Shown here: positions 20,105-28,416 of the stretch, piece after piece
How positions within the stretch are numbered: position 1 is the stretch's first letter
Layout: the number at the start of each line of letters is the position of its first letter
From: Candidatus Thiodiazotropha endoloripes
GTDB lineage: Bacteria; Pseudomonadota; Gammaproteobacteria; Chromatiales; Chromatiaceae
NCBI GenBank assembly: GCA_001709035.1
Contig: LVKA01000023.1
Span: forward strand, 62,001 to 126,000
Direction: 5' to 3'
Length of the DNA stretch: 64,000 nucleotides
Program-made: the position numbers and the translations under genes
Notes under the pieces: generated by a model
What the model was told of the DNA's origin: nothing
The model's database searches: none
What the model saw: only the letters and a program-made list of their open reading frames with translations

Positions 20105-21261
20105 CATCTGTTCATCTTGTAAACACCAACCTCTTCATACTCGTTTTTACCCATAGGCTTCAAAACTAGAAAATAACCGTCTTTCAGTTTTTGAAATGAG
20201 AGATCTTTGATAATTGGTTCATGGGTAAAAATTACCAGGTTGCCTTTCCCTTCATAACTACCAATGCGTGTGTCCAGTTGGGAAGCGTAGCTCTCGGCCT
20301 TGTCAGCTGGGAGCTTTTTATTTGATGCCAGATATTCCACTGTTTCAGCCTGACCGAATGCTGCCATTGCTGTCTCTTTCGCAAGGCAGTGAGGGCTGGA
20401 TATGACCTGCTCAACGTTAACGCCTCTGGATTTGAAGAGTTTGCCGACTTTAATGGCTTCCGCCTTACCTTTTGCCGATAAGTTGGCTTTGCTGTTGCAT
20501 GAGGTATCACGAAGTAGGGCAGCTGTTTTATCCTTATCGTTTTCCAATGTTGGCGACTTCATAACCACTACCAGCCCACCATCTTCCAGATGTGCCCAAA
20601 CCTGGTAAAGCAATCTGATATAGCTGACTAAAGCATCGACTTCCTCATTAGTCAGTATGCCTTTCCAGCCTGGCATGTAATCTCCCTTGCCCTCAATAAT
20701 ATCTTTGGCCAGAGTGTTATTGCTAAAATCATCTGCCTTGTTCGGGTTAGTTAGATCAATTGGAATAACACCAATTAGATTGGTTAAAGCACCATCCCCA
20801 ACACCTTCTACGCCATGACAAATTGAGCAATAACGCTGATAGAGTTCATACCCGAGTTCCGGGTCACCGGGTAGATCATGTTTGGTGGTGCTGAGAAAGC
20901 GCAGATAGGCAATCAGTGCTGAGATTTGGCGCTGATTGAGCACCTCTTTCCATTTAGGCATATCCTTGCTGATCTTACCGTGTCTTGATTGCAGAGACTT
21001 GGGAACATTCTTATCCCCGGTAATAATTACATTCAGACCGTAATCACTCATCGTTGGTACATAGTCGGTAAGATCCTCCGGTTCGATCTTCATTTTCTTC
21101 GCCAGAGGGCCATATCCTTTCCCATCCATACCATGACAGATCATGCAGTGTGATATGTAGAGTTTTCTGCCCTCAAACGCAGGGGAAGAGTTGGCAAGCG
21201 CTGCAGGAGCGGCTGCGATCAGAAGGGTGAAAAAAGCCAATACCTGAGTGACAAGTCTCAT
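20104..21261 (-). CDS. Dihaem cytochrome c fused to a degenerate histidine-phosphatase-like domain
   Basis: 385 residues. A signal peptide (about 1-23) is followed by two class I-type cytochrome c domains. Their haem sites are CMICH (39-43) and CSICH (145-149), with probable axial Met101 (DMPKW) and Met196 (YMPGW). From about 225 the sequence follows the histidine phosphatase superfamily (LEDGGLVVVMKSP, NLSAKGKAEAIKVGKLF, VISSPHCLAKETAMAAFG, NLVIFTHEPII). The catalytic RHG/RHA is replaced by MKSP and the second Arg (CRxxET) by Leu, so enzyme activity is unlikely. Last gene of the cytochrome cluster. The fusion may be a ligand-binding or partner-docking module (inference). Confidence 0.85.
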   Translation of the reverse strand: MRLVTQVLAFFTLLIAAAPAALANSSPAFEGRKLYISHCMICHGMDGKGYGPLAKKMKIEPEDLTDYVPTMSDYGLNVIITGDKNVPKSLQSRHGKISKDMPKWKEVLNQRQISALIAYLRFLSTTKHDLPGDPELGYELYQRYCSICHGVEGVGDGALTNLIGVIPIDLTNPNKADDFSNNTLAKDIIEGKGDYMPGWKGILTNEEVDALVSYIRLLYQVWAHLEDGGLVVVMKSPTLENDKDKTAALLRDTSCNSKANLSAKGKAEAIKVGKLFKSRGVNVEQVISSPHCLAKETAMAAFGQAETVEYLASNKKLPADKAESYASQLDTRIGSYEGKGNLVIFTHEPIIKDLSFQKLKDGYFLVLKPMGKNEYEEVGVYKMNR

Positions 21262-21332
21262 AGTTTAACCCCAAGAAGATAGCGTGTGTATCGAGTCAAT
21301 ACTTTCCACCGAAATTAAGTCAAACCAGATCA

Positions 21333-23144
21333 TCAATAGTCAAAACCATCATGTACCTTTCCATGGCAATCCAGCCAACAGCTACCGCTGTGTATGCCTG
21401 TATCCAACCAGGTAGGTTCGAGATAATCACCGGTACCAGTGATTGTTCTGATCTGCCCGCCAACGTTGGATGAGGTGAGGAAATTAATCAGATGTCGATT
21501 CGACGCAGATCCATGGGGATCATGGCAATTGATACAACCCAGGTTTTCTGCAACTACGTGTTCAGTATGTGGGAAGGATTGATCCGTATACAAATTACCT
21601 GAATCATGACATTTGAAGCAGAGATCGTTTGAGAGCGTTGTAGAGTTGGCAGGGTCGATATCATAAGTTTGGGCCATAATCCCTTGATGGATCGAACCAT
21701 GCGGACCCGCAGGCCCCAGGCCACCGGCAGCAGGCGATGTGTTACTGCTGTGGCAGTCACTGCAATAGATCTGTCCGCTAAAAGTGGTGAGCGGGATGTC
21801 GCTACGAAGACTGGGTACTTCGCTATTGTTTGAAGGATCGTTTTCCACGATGGGATGGTATGAAACCAGGGCTGGGTTGCCTGAATTCACCTTGTCACGG
21901 ATATTGTAAACGCCATCAGCCCTCACCATATTGTAACTATCTGCGGTTGAACAGCGCTGGTTATCACAGGCACTTTTTCCGGGTACGCCATGGCATTTAA
22001 AACAGACTTCATACTCGAAGTCCGCTTCCTGCTTGAAATTGCCGTTGGCATCTATACCAGTGACACCGATCATGCTGCCATTAACAGCAGGTGCAACTGA
22101 GTGACCTCCACCCATTGGATTCGTCGGATTGAATGAGATCATTGGCGCTTCACTGAAACTGGCGTGGGGGTTATGGCAGTCTTCGCACTCCACATGCCAG
22201 GGCATCATTAGAGGATTTTCGGTGCGCGCAGAGTGTTCGTCATTAAGGGCAATCTCAACCGGGTGGTGATAAATTTTCTGTATTTCGGTCTGGATATCGG
22301 TCTGCGCGACAGTGCCATTATGGCAGAGGTAGCAAGTATCCTCCTCTATACCTTTGATCAGTCTTTCCGGTGTTGCGGCATTGTGGGGTGTATGGCAGTT
22401 CATACAAGCGTTCGCTTGTACGGTCAGTCCTGCCCATTCAGGCTTACGTTCAGACCAGGGGTTGGTGCCTTGGGGTGTGGCGGTTGAAGTTGCATGTGAA
22501 CTATTGGACCAGATCCAGGCAGTACCTGCGCCTTCAGGCCTTGGCATATGGCAGGTAACACACAGATCACCATTCGTAGTTGATTTATGCAGAAATGGGG
22601 GATGAATGTTCTCATGAGCATCATGGCATGAGGAGCAGTGAAGCTCATTGTTTCGTAGTGGTAGATCCACATTGTTTGGGTGCACCAGATCAGGGTCGGT
22701 ATTCAAAAGAGTAGGATTGTAGATAATGGATACCGGATGATCATCAGATAGATCTGTACCCAACAGAGCGCGATCAGTGATATATGTGGTACTTAAATCG
22801 GTGATCGTACCCGGTCTCCCTATATTACCCAAGGCGATGGTGCCATCATGGCAAGACAGGCAAAGAACTGATGACGAACTCATGGTGCCTGCATCAGCAT
22901 GTGTCGTGCTACTGAGATAGTCAATATAGATCCCTGTAGAGGATCTGTTCCACAATGGTGAATCTGGCGCAGAGGCATGTGGGGTATGACAAAAAATGCA
23001 GATTCGATCCTCAGTGTTGCTTTTAACCGTAAACTGACCGCTTGAGGACAGGTTATGCGCCGTCTCAGCAATGCCTGCCAGAGTGATACCGGGAATCGTT
23101 GTCAGTAGTAGAAATAGAAGATAGATATTTCGCATATCATTCAT
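21333..23144 (-). CDS. Multihaem cytochrome c (11 CXXCH plus one CX3CH)
   Basis: 603 residues with a signal peptide (about 1-23). Eleven CXXCH motifs begin at Cys 49, 95, 170, 195, 247, 271, 320, 381, 461, 509 and 537, and CWLDCH (589-594) may bind a twelfth haem. Several are followed by TPH or PH, as in c3/OmcE-like proteins. The first ~200 residues repeat the tetrahaem architecture of the protein at 27270-27896 (CHTPH, LWN, CLSCHDGT, DLSDDHP, SCHDAH). No lipobox, so periplasmic or secreted. The start overlaps the upstream NHL gene by 8 bases. Likely an extracellular electron acceptor-donor or the wire within the porin. Confidence 0.92.
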   Translation of the reverse strand: MNDMRNIYLLFLLLTTIPGITLAGIAETAHNLSSSGQFTVKSNTEDRICIFCHTPHASAPDSPLWNRSSTGIYIDYLSSTTHADAGTMSSSSVLCLSCHDGTIALGNIGRPGTITDLSTTYITDRALLGTDLSDDHPVSIIYNPTLLNTDPDLVHPNNVDLPLRNNELHCSSCHDAHENIHPPFLHKSTTNGDLCVTCHMPRPEGAGTAWIWSNSSHATSTATPQGTNPWSERKPEWAGLTVQANACMNCHTPHNAATPERLIKGIEEDTCYLCHNGTVAQTDIQTEIQKIYHHPVEIALNDEHSARTENPLMMPWHVECEDCHNPHASFSEAPMISFNPTNPMGGGHSVAPAVNGSMIGVTGIDANGNFKQEADFEYEVCFKCHGVPGKSACDNQRCSTADSYNMVRADGVYNIRDKVNSGNPALVSYHPIVENDPSNNSEVPSLRSDIPLTTFSGQIYCSDCHSSNTSPAAGGLGPAGPHGSIHQGIMAQTYDIDPANSTTLSNDLCFKCHDSGNLYTDQSFPHTEHVVAENLGCINCHDPHGSASNRHLINFLTSSNVGGQIRTITGTGDYLEPTWLDTGIHSGSCWLDCHGKVHDGFDY

Positions 23145-24144
23145 CCACCTTCAGGTATTGAAAAACCTGGATGCGTTGATTATAAGAGTCGGCGACAAAT
23201 ATTTTGTCATTCCACACGGCTAACCCTGTCGGCATCTGGAACTCTCCATGTTGTCTGCCGGTGTTGCCAAACTCAAGTAAAAACTCACCGTTTTGGGTAA
23301 AAATCTGAATTCTATTCGCCAGAGCATCGGCGATATAGATATGTCCATCAGAGTCTACCGCTATTCCCTTTGACTGCGTCAGGTAACCGGAAGCGTCTCC
23401 CTGCTTGCCAAAGGTTGATATGTGTTGCCCATTACTATCGAATACTTGAACTCTGAAGTTCATGGTGTCGTTGACAAAGAGTTTCTTATCCGAGGTTGCC
23501 AAGTGACTTGGGTAGTTAAACTCTAGATCATTTTCGCCCCGCTCACCGATTTTGAATAAGTAGTTTCCTACTAGATCATACGCAAAGACCTTATGAGCCA
23601 ATGTATCTGCAATAAACAATCGTTGCTGGGATGGGTTTAATGACAGGCTGGTAGGGCGTTCTAATCCTTCAATTATGTGTTGAAGCTTATTACTGGAATC
23701 CAAAACAAATACTTTATTTGATTTTGAATCAGCAATGAAGAGCCTGTGACTATCAATGGCTACACTGATAGGTGATTCAAGTTGGTTTTCGCCGACACGT
23801 TCTATTCTGTTGTGAGTCTGCTTTTTGAGATCGTATAAATGCACCACAGCTGCATCCGGATCTGCTATAGCTAGCCTGTTTTCAAAGACTGCAAGTGCAT
23901 AGGGGCGTGCTAAATTTTGATCATCTGCACCAGTAAAGAGATCAAGTAATTTAGTGAATATTGATTTTTCTATGCCTAAGTCCTGGGCATTGCTGAAAGC
24001 GGCGATAAACTCTATTCTGGCCGGTTCTGGTGCCGAAGGCCAGACAATCCGCTGGCCCTCTTTTGCAGGCTCGAAAGTTACCGGGCCTGTAGATGAGCAA
24101 GCGGTGAGAAAGAGGAAAATTGTAAGTAAGATAAGTCTACTCAC
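23137..24144 (-). CDS. NHL-repeat beta-propeller lipoprotein (copy 2)
   Basis: 335 residues with lipobox LTAC (Cys16). After a WPSAPEPARIEFI segment come about six NHL blades (for example PYALAVFENRLAIADPDA, PTSLSLNPSQQRLFIADT, KGIAVDSDGHIYIADALANRIQIF, PTGLAVWNDKIFVADSYNQRIQVF). It should be an outer-membrane-anchored propeller. It is a paralogue of the protein at 28417-29508. It overlaps the beta-barrel gene by 4 bases and the multihaem gene by 8, so the three are translationally coupled. A structural or docking partner of the cytochromes is the likely role (inference). Confidence 0.88.
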   Translation of the reverse strand: MSRLILLTIFLFLTACSSTGPVTFEPAKEGQRIVWPSAPEPARIEFIAAFSNAQDLGIEKSIFTKLLDLFTGADDQNLARPYALAVFENRLAIADPDAAVVHLYDLKKQTHNRIERVGENQLESPISVAIDSHRLFIADSKSNKVFVLDSSNKLQHIIEGLERPTSLSLNPSQQRLFIADTLAHKVFAYDLVGNYLFKIGERGENDLEFNYPSHLATSDKKLFVNDTMNFRVQVFDSNGQHISTFGKQGDASGYLTQSKGIAVDSDGHIYIADALANRIQIFTQNGEFLLEFGNTGRQHGEFQMPTGLAVWNDKIFVADSYNQRIQVFQYLKVDE

Positions 24145-26156
24145 AATATTCTCCGCCTCAACGTGATCATCAGTCTATCCTCGTTTGTCTCGGTCGTACC
24201 ACTATTATCTGAGTTGGTCACTTCTCGACGATCGTGGTTGTATTTAAAATCCAGGTCGAGTTTACGGTAGCGCCATTGAGCAAGAATACCAGCTGTGAAG
24301 AATTCATCGTCTTTGCGCCCCCCTGCGACTGCAGTGCCCACATCTTCTCTTTTCCAGCCGCTTATGGTCGGTCGAATCGTCAGATTTCTACTGGCTTGCC
24401 AATTTACGATGAAGTCAAGGCGATAGAGATCTGTGTCTAGAAAATCCTGTTCTGTAAATGATTGAGTGGCATTTAAACTCCAATTGATGCTCTGTCCACC
24501 TCTGCGTACAGATGGGGTCCACGAAAACCGCTGATTGAAAGAATATGTGGTCGATTCGAACCCACCGGTTTCGGTATAACGCCTTTCAGCACCGATTATC
24601 GTGTCAATATTGAGCGGTTTGAAATGAAACTCAAGATCGGTATAAGTATTGCGTGTATTCTGCAGAAAACTTTCACTTGCTCCTGTGATGAGTTTGTCGT
24701 CAGACTTGCTATCGCTATGGGAGAGTCTTACCCAATCGTAATCTATGGTGAAATGGTAGTTAGTGAAAACAGTGGAGAACTCTTGCGTGGGTAGTATTTC
24801 CGCATCGTAGCTTACCAGTAGGGTATCTCCTGACTCTATCCTGCCGCCTGGTACAATCTGTAGCTGAGTCAGATCACCAGATAGGTCTATAATCGTATAG
24901 TCTGTGTTTTCGTCATACACGGTAATCCCATCACTATCGGTAACTACGATGGTGCTGGCGATGATAAAGCGTTGTTCGAGCAGGATGGCCCCGGTAAAAG
25001 GGACTGATTGACTCTCATCGATAACATCGATGGTGCCAAGTGTGGAAACCCTGTCAGTTTCCTGGTATGAAGCCCGTACCCCAGCACTGATGTAAGCGCC
25101 CAAAAGCTTGTTTTTGGTATATCGTGTTTCCAGGCCTACTCGCCACTTGTCCTCCTCCAGGTCGTCAGATTCGCGCTTGTTGAGATTGCCATAGCCCATG
25201 GTGTTCAGATTATTGTAGAGTTTGTGGTGGAGCTCAAATCTTCCACCATGCTCTGTGTTTTCTATGGTTTGCTCTGTGGACTGATAGTGATAGGTGGTAC
25301 GGCTGTGAATATTATCAAGGTGTTGTATCCTTGCACTCTCACTGATCGTTAGACGTTCATTGGCGTTGAAACCCGTACGGTCCGAATAGTTAAGGTTTGA
25401 ATCCAACTGACTGTTACGACCCCATAGCAGATGGTGTGAAATATTCGCTCTGTCCAGTTCATAATCCTGATTTCGCGAAATGATACGGTCATCTAATTCG
25501 TCATGGGTGAGGTGGATGCTTAGCTTGCTGCTTCGTCCCTTCAGGTTCCAGCTTTTCAATAGTTCGTCGCGTTCGGTAACCGGATTCGTCAGGCTTGAAC
25601 GGAACTCTTCATCAAGGGTTTCCTCTTCGTAGGAGAGGCTCATTGGAAAGGCTGAATTTTTCCAGTTGAGGGTAGCACCATAAGACTCGATATCAGTGTC
25701 GAAACGACTGCCCAGTGAGCCGGTATTCAGGCTTGTATTCTTCTGTGCAGCTAGATCTAGACCAAAAGGGCCTGGTGTTCCCTGCAGCAGGCTGGTCTGC
25801 AGTAGATAGTTGAACAGCTCACCATCGTATTCCTCGAGGGTGTCGTCGGTTTCAACTTCAGTCCAGGTATAGAGTGGTTCTATATCGATGAGAAACCAGG
25901 CAATCCTGGGATCCAAGAGATATCCCATTTGTGCAATTCTAAGGCCTGCCTGCCACTCAATTTCTTGGGATTCGATGCCATTTTTTGATTTAGTGCCATC
26001 AAATTTTACTACTGCATCCAATTCAGTGGGGTAGAGTACGAAACTACTGTTTGATTCGGCAGCGAGCCTCTCACTCCAGAGAAAAGTAATCGTGGCAACC
26101 AACCAAATGAATGCCAGCGGTATCACTGATCTTGTCATGACCTCCAGGGGAAGCAT
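24141..26156 (-). CDS. Large outer-membrane beta-barrel protein (putative porin of a porin-cytochrome conduit)
   Basis: 671 residues. A signal peptide (IPLAFIWLVATITFL...AAES) is followed by a long series of alternating aromatic/polar strands typical of an outer-membrane barrel. It ends in RLMITLRRRIL; the final residue is Leu rather than the usual aromatic. A small insert around 390-450 (TDSDGITVYDENTDYTIIDL ... VPGGRIESGDTLLVSYDAE) recalls Ig-like inserts of other barrels. The size is in the range of MtrB/OmbB/ExtI-type conduit porins, though it lacks the N-terminal CXXC of MtrB. The start may be 26156 or 26138. Flanked by cytochromes and NHL lipoproteins. Confidence 0.8.
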   Translation of the reverse strand: MLPLEVMTRSVIPLAFIWLVATITFLWSERLAAESNSSFVLYPTELDAVVKFDGTKSKNGIESQEIEWQAGLRIAQMGYLLDPRIAWFLIDIEPLYTWTEVETDDTLEEYDGELFNYLLQTSLLQGTPGPFGLDLAAQKNTSLNTGSLGSRFDTDIESYGATLNWKNSAFPMSLSYEEETLDEEFRSSLTNPVTERDELLKSWNLKGRSSKLSIHLTHDELDDRIISRNQDYELDRANISHHLLWGRNSQLDSNLNYSDRTGFNANERLTISESARIQHLDNIHSRTTYHYQSTEQTIENTEHGGRFELHHKLYNNLNTMGYGNLNKRESDDLEEDKWRVGLETRYTKNKLLGAYISAGVRASYQETDRVSTLGTIDVIDESQSVPFTGAILLEQRFIIASTIVVTDSDGITVYDENTDYTIIDLSGDLTQLQIVPGGRIESGDTLLVSYDAEILPTQEFSTVFTNYHFTIDYDWVRLSHSDSKSDDKLITGASESFLQNTRNTYTDLEFHFKPLNIDTIIGAERRYTETGGFESTTYSFNQRFSWTPSVRRGGQSINWSLNATQSFTEQDFLDTDLYRLDFIVNWQASRNLTIRPTISGWKREDVGTAVAGGRKDDEFFTAGILAQWRYRKLDLDFKYNHDRREVTNSDNSGTTETNEDRLMITLRRRIL

Positions 26157-26161
26157 GATGT

Positions 26162-26506
26162 CTACTGCTCTTCGAGTAGGTGGCAGCGGTTACAATTGGC
26201 AAATCCATCGTCAAAGGCATCTGTACCATTATGGCAAACGGCACAGGTCTTGCCTTCTTTCATTACGTCCTTATTGATCGTAGTGGTCCCGGTTTTCATC
26301 TCAAAAATTGTATTGTGACAGGCATCACAGCGGTAATTGAGTCGATGGATCCAATGGGGAAAGATTGATGGTGGGAATGATTTTAGTTTTTCTGGATCAC
26401 CACCTTCTCGAGTGTATTGAATATCACCAGGGGCTGCGGTCAGTAATGAACCGTACAAGAAAAGACATATTAATGTTGTTGTTAGAACACAAGTGTACTT
26501 GCGCAT
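26162..26506 (-). CDS. Trihaem c7-type cytochrome
   Basis: 114 residues with a signal peptide (about 1-25, ending LLTAAPG). It has three CXXCH motifs (RCDACHN, TCAVCHN, NCNRCH) with distal histidines in FPHWIHRLNYRC, the pattern of the c7-type trihaem domain. Probably a periplasmic electron carrier feeding the barrel-cytochrome complex. The beta-barrel gene starts five bases after its stop codon. Related in sequence to the haem domain at 26560-27249. Confidence 0.92.
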   Translation of the reverse strand: MRKYTCVLTTTLICLFLYGSLLTAAPGDIQYTREGGDPEKLKSFPPSIFPHWIHRLNYRCDACHNTIFEMKTGTTTINKDVMKEGKTCAVCHNGTDAFDDGFANCNRCHLLEEQ

Positions 26507-26559
26507 ACCTTCACCAATTATTTACCCTGAATGCAACTACAGCTGTAGTGGTATATGGA

Positions 26560-27249
26560 TTATTCGTCTTCTTCTTCTTCCTCGTCGTCACTGTTGATAT
26601 GGCAGCGGTCGCATGCTTTCAGAGAGAATGAGACTTTCTTTTTACCATGACAAGCGCCACAGGATGCCCCCCGCTTCATCTCTTTCATCGTTGCAGGATT
26701 TCTTCGATAGGGGTAGAGCGTGGGATTATGACAGTTCTTGCACCCAAGCCACTCGGTGTGTGCAGAGTGGGGAAAGAAGGCATCATCCTCCCGCTCTTCA
26801 CCTGGAATGATAAAATCCCATTGGAAGGCCTTAGCCCACAAGGCCCGAGGGTCTTTTCCTGGACGGGGTCTTATCATTCCCTGTTTCAATGCCATGGACC
26901 AGTCGACATTGTCTTCTTCATCTTTGGGTAGGATTTCCTCCACCCTGTCCCATTCATTGATCGACTCAATCTCTGGTCTTGGGCCAGTATCAGCAGGTTG
27001 TTGGAAATATCCAGCAGAGAAATTACCTGATTGACCTGCTTTCAATCCTTGTGTTTGAGCTTCAATCAGTGCGGTTTGTCGTTTTAGTTCCTGCTCTGCC
27101 AGCTCTTTGGCTGTCGGTGGCTGAATATCGAAAAATACCTGTTTGGACTCTGTACTGCAGGAAGCAATCCATAACAGAGAGGGCACAACCAGGATAATTG
27201 ATATTACCCTGGTTATGCTGAATGTCTCTCTATTCCCAATGCGAATCAT
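26560..27249 (-). CDS. Lipoprotein with C-terminal trihaem c7-type cytochrome domain
   Basis: 229 residues. Lipobox IASC (about Cys31) gives a lipid-anchored protein. A Gln/Glu-rich helical linker (ELAEQELKRQTALIEAQTQG) and a Pro-rich region precede the haem domain (about 155-215): FFPHSAHTEWLGCKNCH, RGASCGACHGKKK and SLKACDRCH. The extreme C terminus is a run of Asp/Glu residues. It could span part of the periplasm or plug the porin from inside (inference). Between the tetrahaem and trihaem genes on the same strand. Confidence 0.9.
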   Translation of the reverse strand: MIRIGNRETFSITRVISIILVVPSLLWIASCSTESKQVFFDIQPPTAKELAEQELKRQTALIEAQTQGLKAGQSGNFSAGYFQQPADTGPRPEIESINEWDRVEEILPKDEEDNVDWSMALKQGMIRPRPGKDPRALWAKAFQWDFIIPGEEREDDAFFPHSAHTEWLGCKNCHNPTLYPYRRNPATMKEMKRGASCGACHGKKKVSFSLKACDRCHINSDDEEEEEDE

Positions 27250-27269
27250 GGGATGGATACGCTGTGTGA

Positions 27270-27896
27270 TTACTTAATGTGACAGGCCAGACAGAGTGCG
27301 CTGCCAGCATTACTCATTCGAAGGAATGGCTCATTGGTATTGTCATGCACAGAATGGCATGTACCACACTCAACCTGATCCCCGGTTCCACCGAACAGTT
27401 GCAGACCATTCACCTGAGAATTCACAGCTGCAACAAAATCAGGATCCTGTGTTGCGTTATAGGTCAGGGAGATAGGATGGTCGTTGCTCAGATCTGTACC
27501 GAGACTGTCCCCCAGGAAAAATATCCCATCAGGTCCAGTAACACCAGACGGAAAATTGATCAGTGAGTCAGCAGCAACAGAACCGTCATGGCAGCTGAGG
27601 CACGCAAGAGAGACACCAGCCGGTGATCCGGCAATGGTCATGTCCAGTGAGGGACTGCTGTACATGGTGTAGGTGGCGACTGTATCTTGATGATTCCATA
27701 ATGGGGTCGTACTGTTTGTGGTACTGGCATTATGGGGTGTGTGGCAGTAAGCACAGATTTGTGTATTACCGGCCTGGGTCAAGAGTGTTGTTTGACTACG
27801 CAGGTCATGCGATGTATTGGCAATATCCGCAGTTGCAGATGTGACAAGCAGGGCAAGTGAGGCAAAAATAATACCCAGGATTGCTGTTTTTCTCAT
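27270..27896 (-). CDS. OmcE-like tetrahaem cytochrome c
   Basis: 208 residues with a signal peptide (about 1-23). Four CXXCH motifs start at Cys48 (CAYCHTPH), Cys99 (CLSCHDGS), Cys177 (CGTCHSVHD) and Cys202 (CLACH, four residues from the end). Spacing and side motifs (LWN, LGTDLSNDHPISLTYN, PFLRMSNAGSALCLACH) resemble the Geobacter OmcE type of tetrahaem subunit, known to polymerise into extracellular filaments. A very good ribosome binding site (AAGGAGG, 6 bases before ATG) suggests high expression. Filament formation here is an inference. Confidence 0.88.
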   Translation of the reverse strand: MRKTAILGIIFASLALLVTSATADIANTSHDLRSQTTLLTQAGNTQICAYCHTPHNASTTNSTTPLWNHQDTVATYTMYSSPSLDMTIAGSPAGVSLACLSCHDGSVAADSLINFPSGVTGPDGIFFLGDSLGTDLSNDHPISLTYNATQDPDFVAAVNSQVNGLQLFGGTGDQVECGTCHSVHDNTNEPFLRMSNAGSALCLACHIK

Positions 27897-28340
27897 GCCA
27901 TTCCTCCTTAGCAGGGTAAAGGATGATGCACCAGCTCCATTTGAGTGCTTTACGTTATTACTATTCTTAACTAGGGGTACTTCTACTGCATGTGGCCGTG
28001 CTGCCTTGTTGACCGGCAGTTCTTAGGCTTTCTTAAGGTTCGCTTAAGAAATGGGAAAATATTCCCACATCTATTGTAATATTATGACAACGCTATATTA
28101 AGGTCAATGGTTTTAAGGAATTTAATTGGTTTTTCTTAGTTAGTATTTTTAGTTTTTTTGATTTTAGAGCGATCTATGAAATATCAAGTAAAACACTGGG
28201 TATTTTAAACTTCGTGGTAATTCTCTGACATTCAAATCATCTACCGTTGTTGTGTGAATTATCATGAGGGATTATTAAGAATTCATTAAGAAATATTAAA
28301 TGAAAATTAATTTGTGTTGACATAACTCGATTAAAACGAG
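27897..28340. promoter_or_regulatory. AT-rich regulatory region upstream of the tetrahaem gene, with two dyads
   Basis: No gene is supported here. A perfect inverted repeat TTTCTTAAG-GTTCG-CTTAAGAAA lies at 28030-28052, and a second dyad GGGAA-AATA-TTCCC follows directly at 28054-28067. They sit 130-170 bases before the tetrahaem start. Further TTAAGAA copies lie at about 28270-28295. Together they look like an operator or a structured leader for the cytochrome operon. Confidence 0.45.
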
Positions 28341-28376
28341 AGTTAGTGCAACTTTGGCACTAACTGTTTTCTTTTC
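28341..28376. terminator. Strong hairpin terminator
   Basis: AGTTAGTGC, a 7-base loop and GCACTAACT are followed on the plus strand by TGTTTTCTTTT. In the minus direction, 50 bases past the NHL gene, it is followed by TCTCGTTTT and a second small stem. It probably ends the NHL lipoprotein transcript. The perfect plus-strand form could also terminate an unseen plus-strand RNA. Confidence 0.65.
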
Positions 28377-28416
28377 TGATTAAGAGTAGAAAATCAAACT
28401 TTAGTGTATGTTGCTA

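Noticed and set aside
28341-28376. Plus-strand small RNA ending at the strong terminator
   Set aside because: The terminator is good on the plus strand, but I could find no matching promoter or conserved structure upstream.
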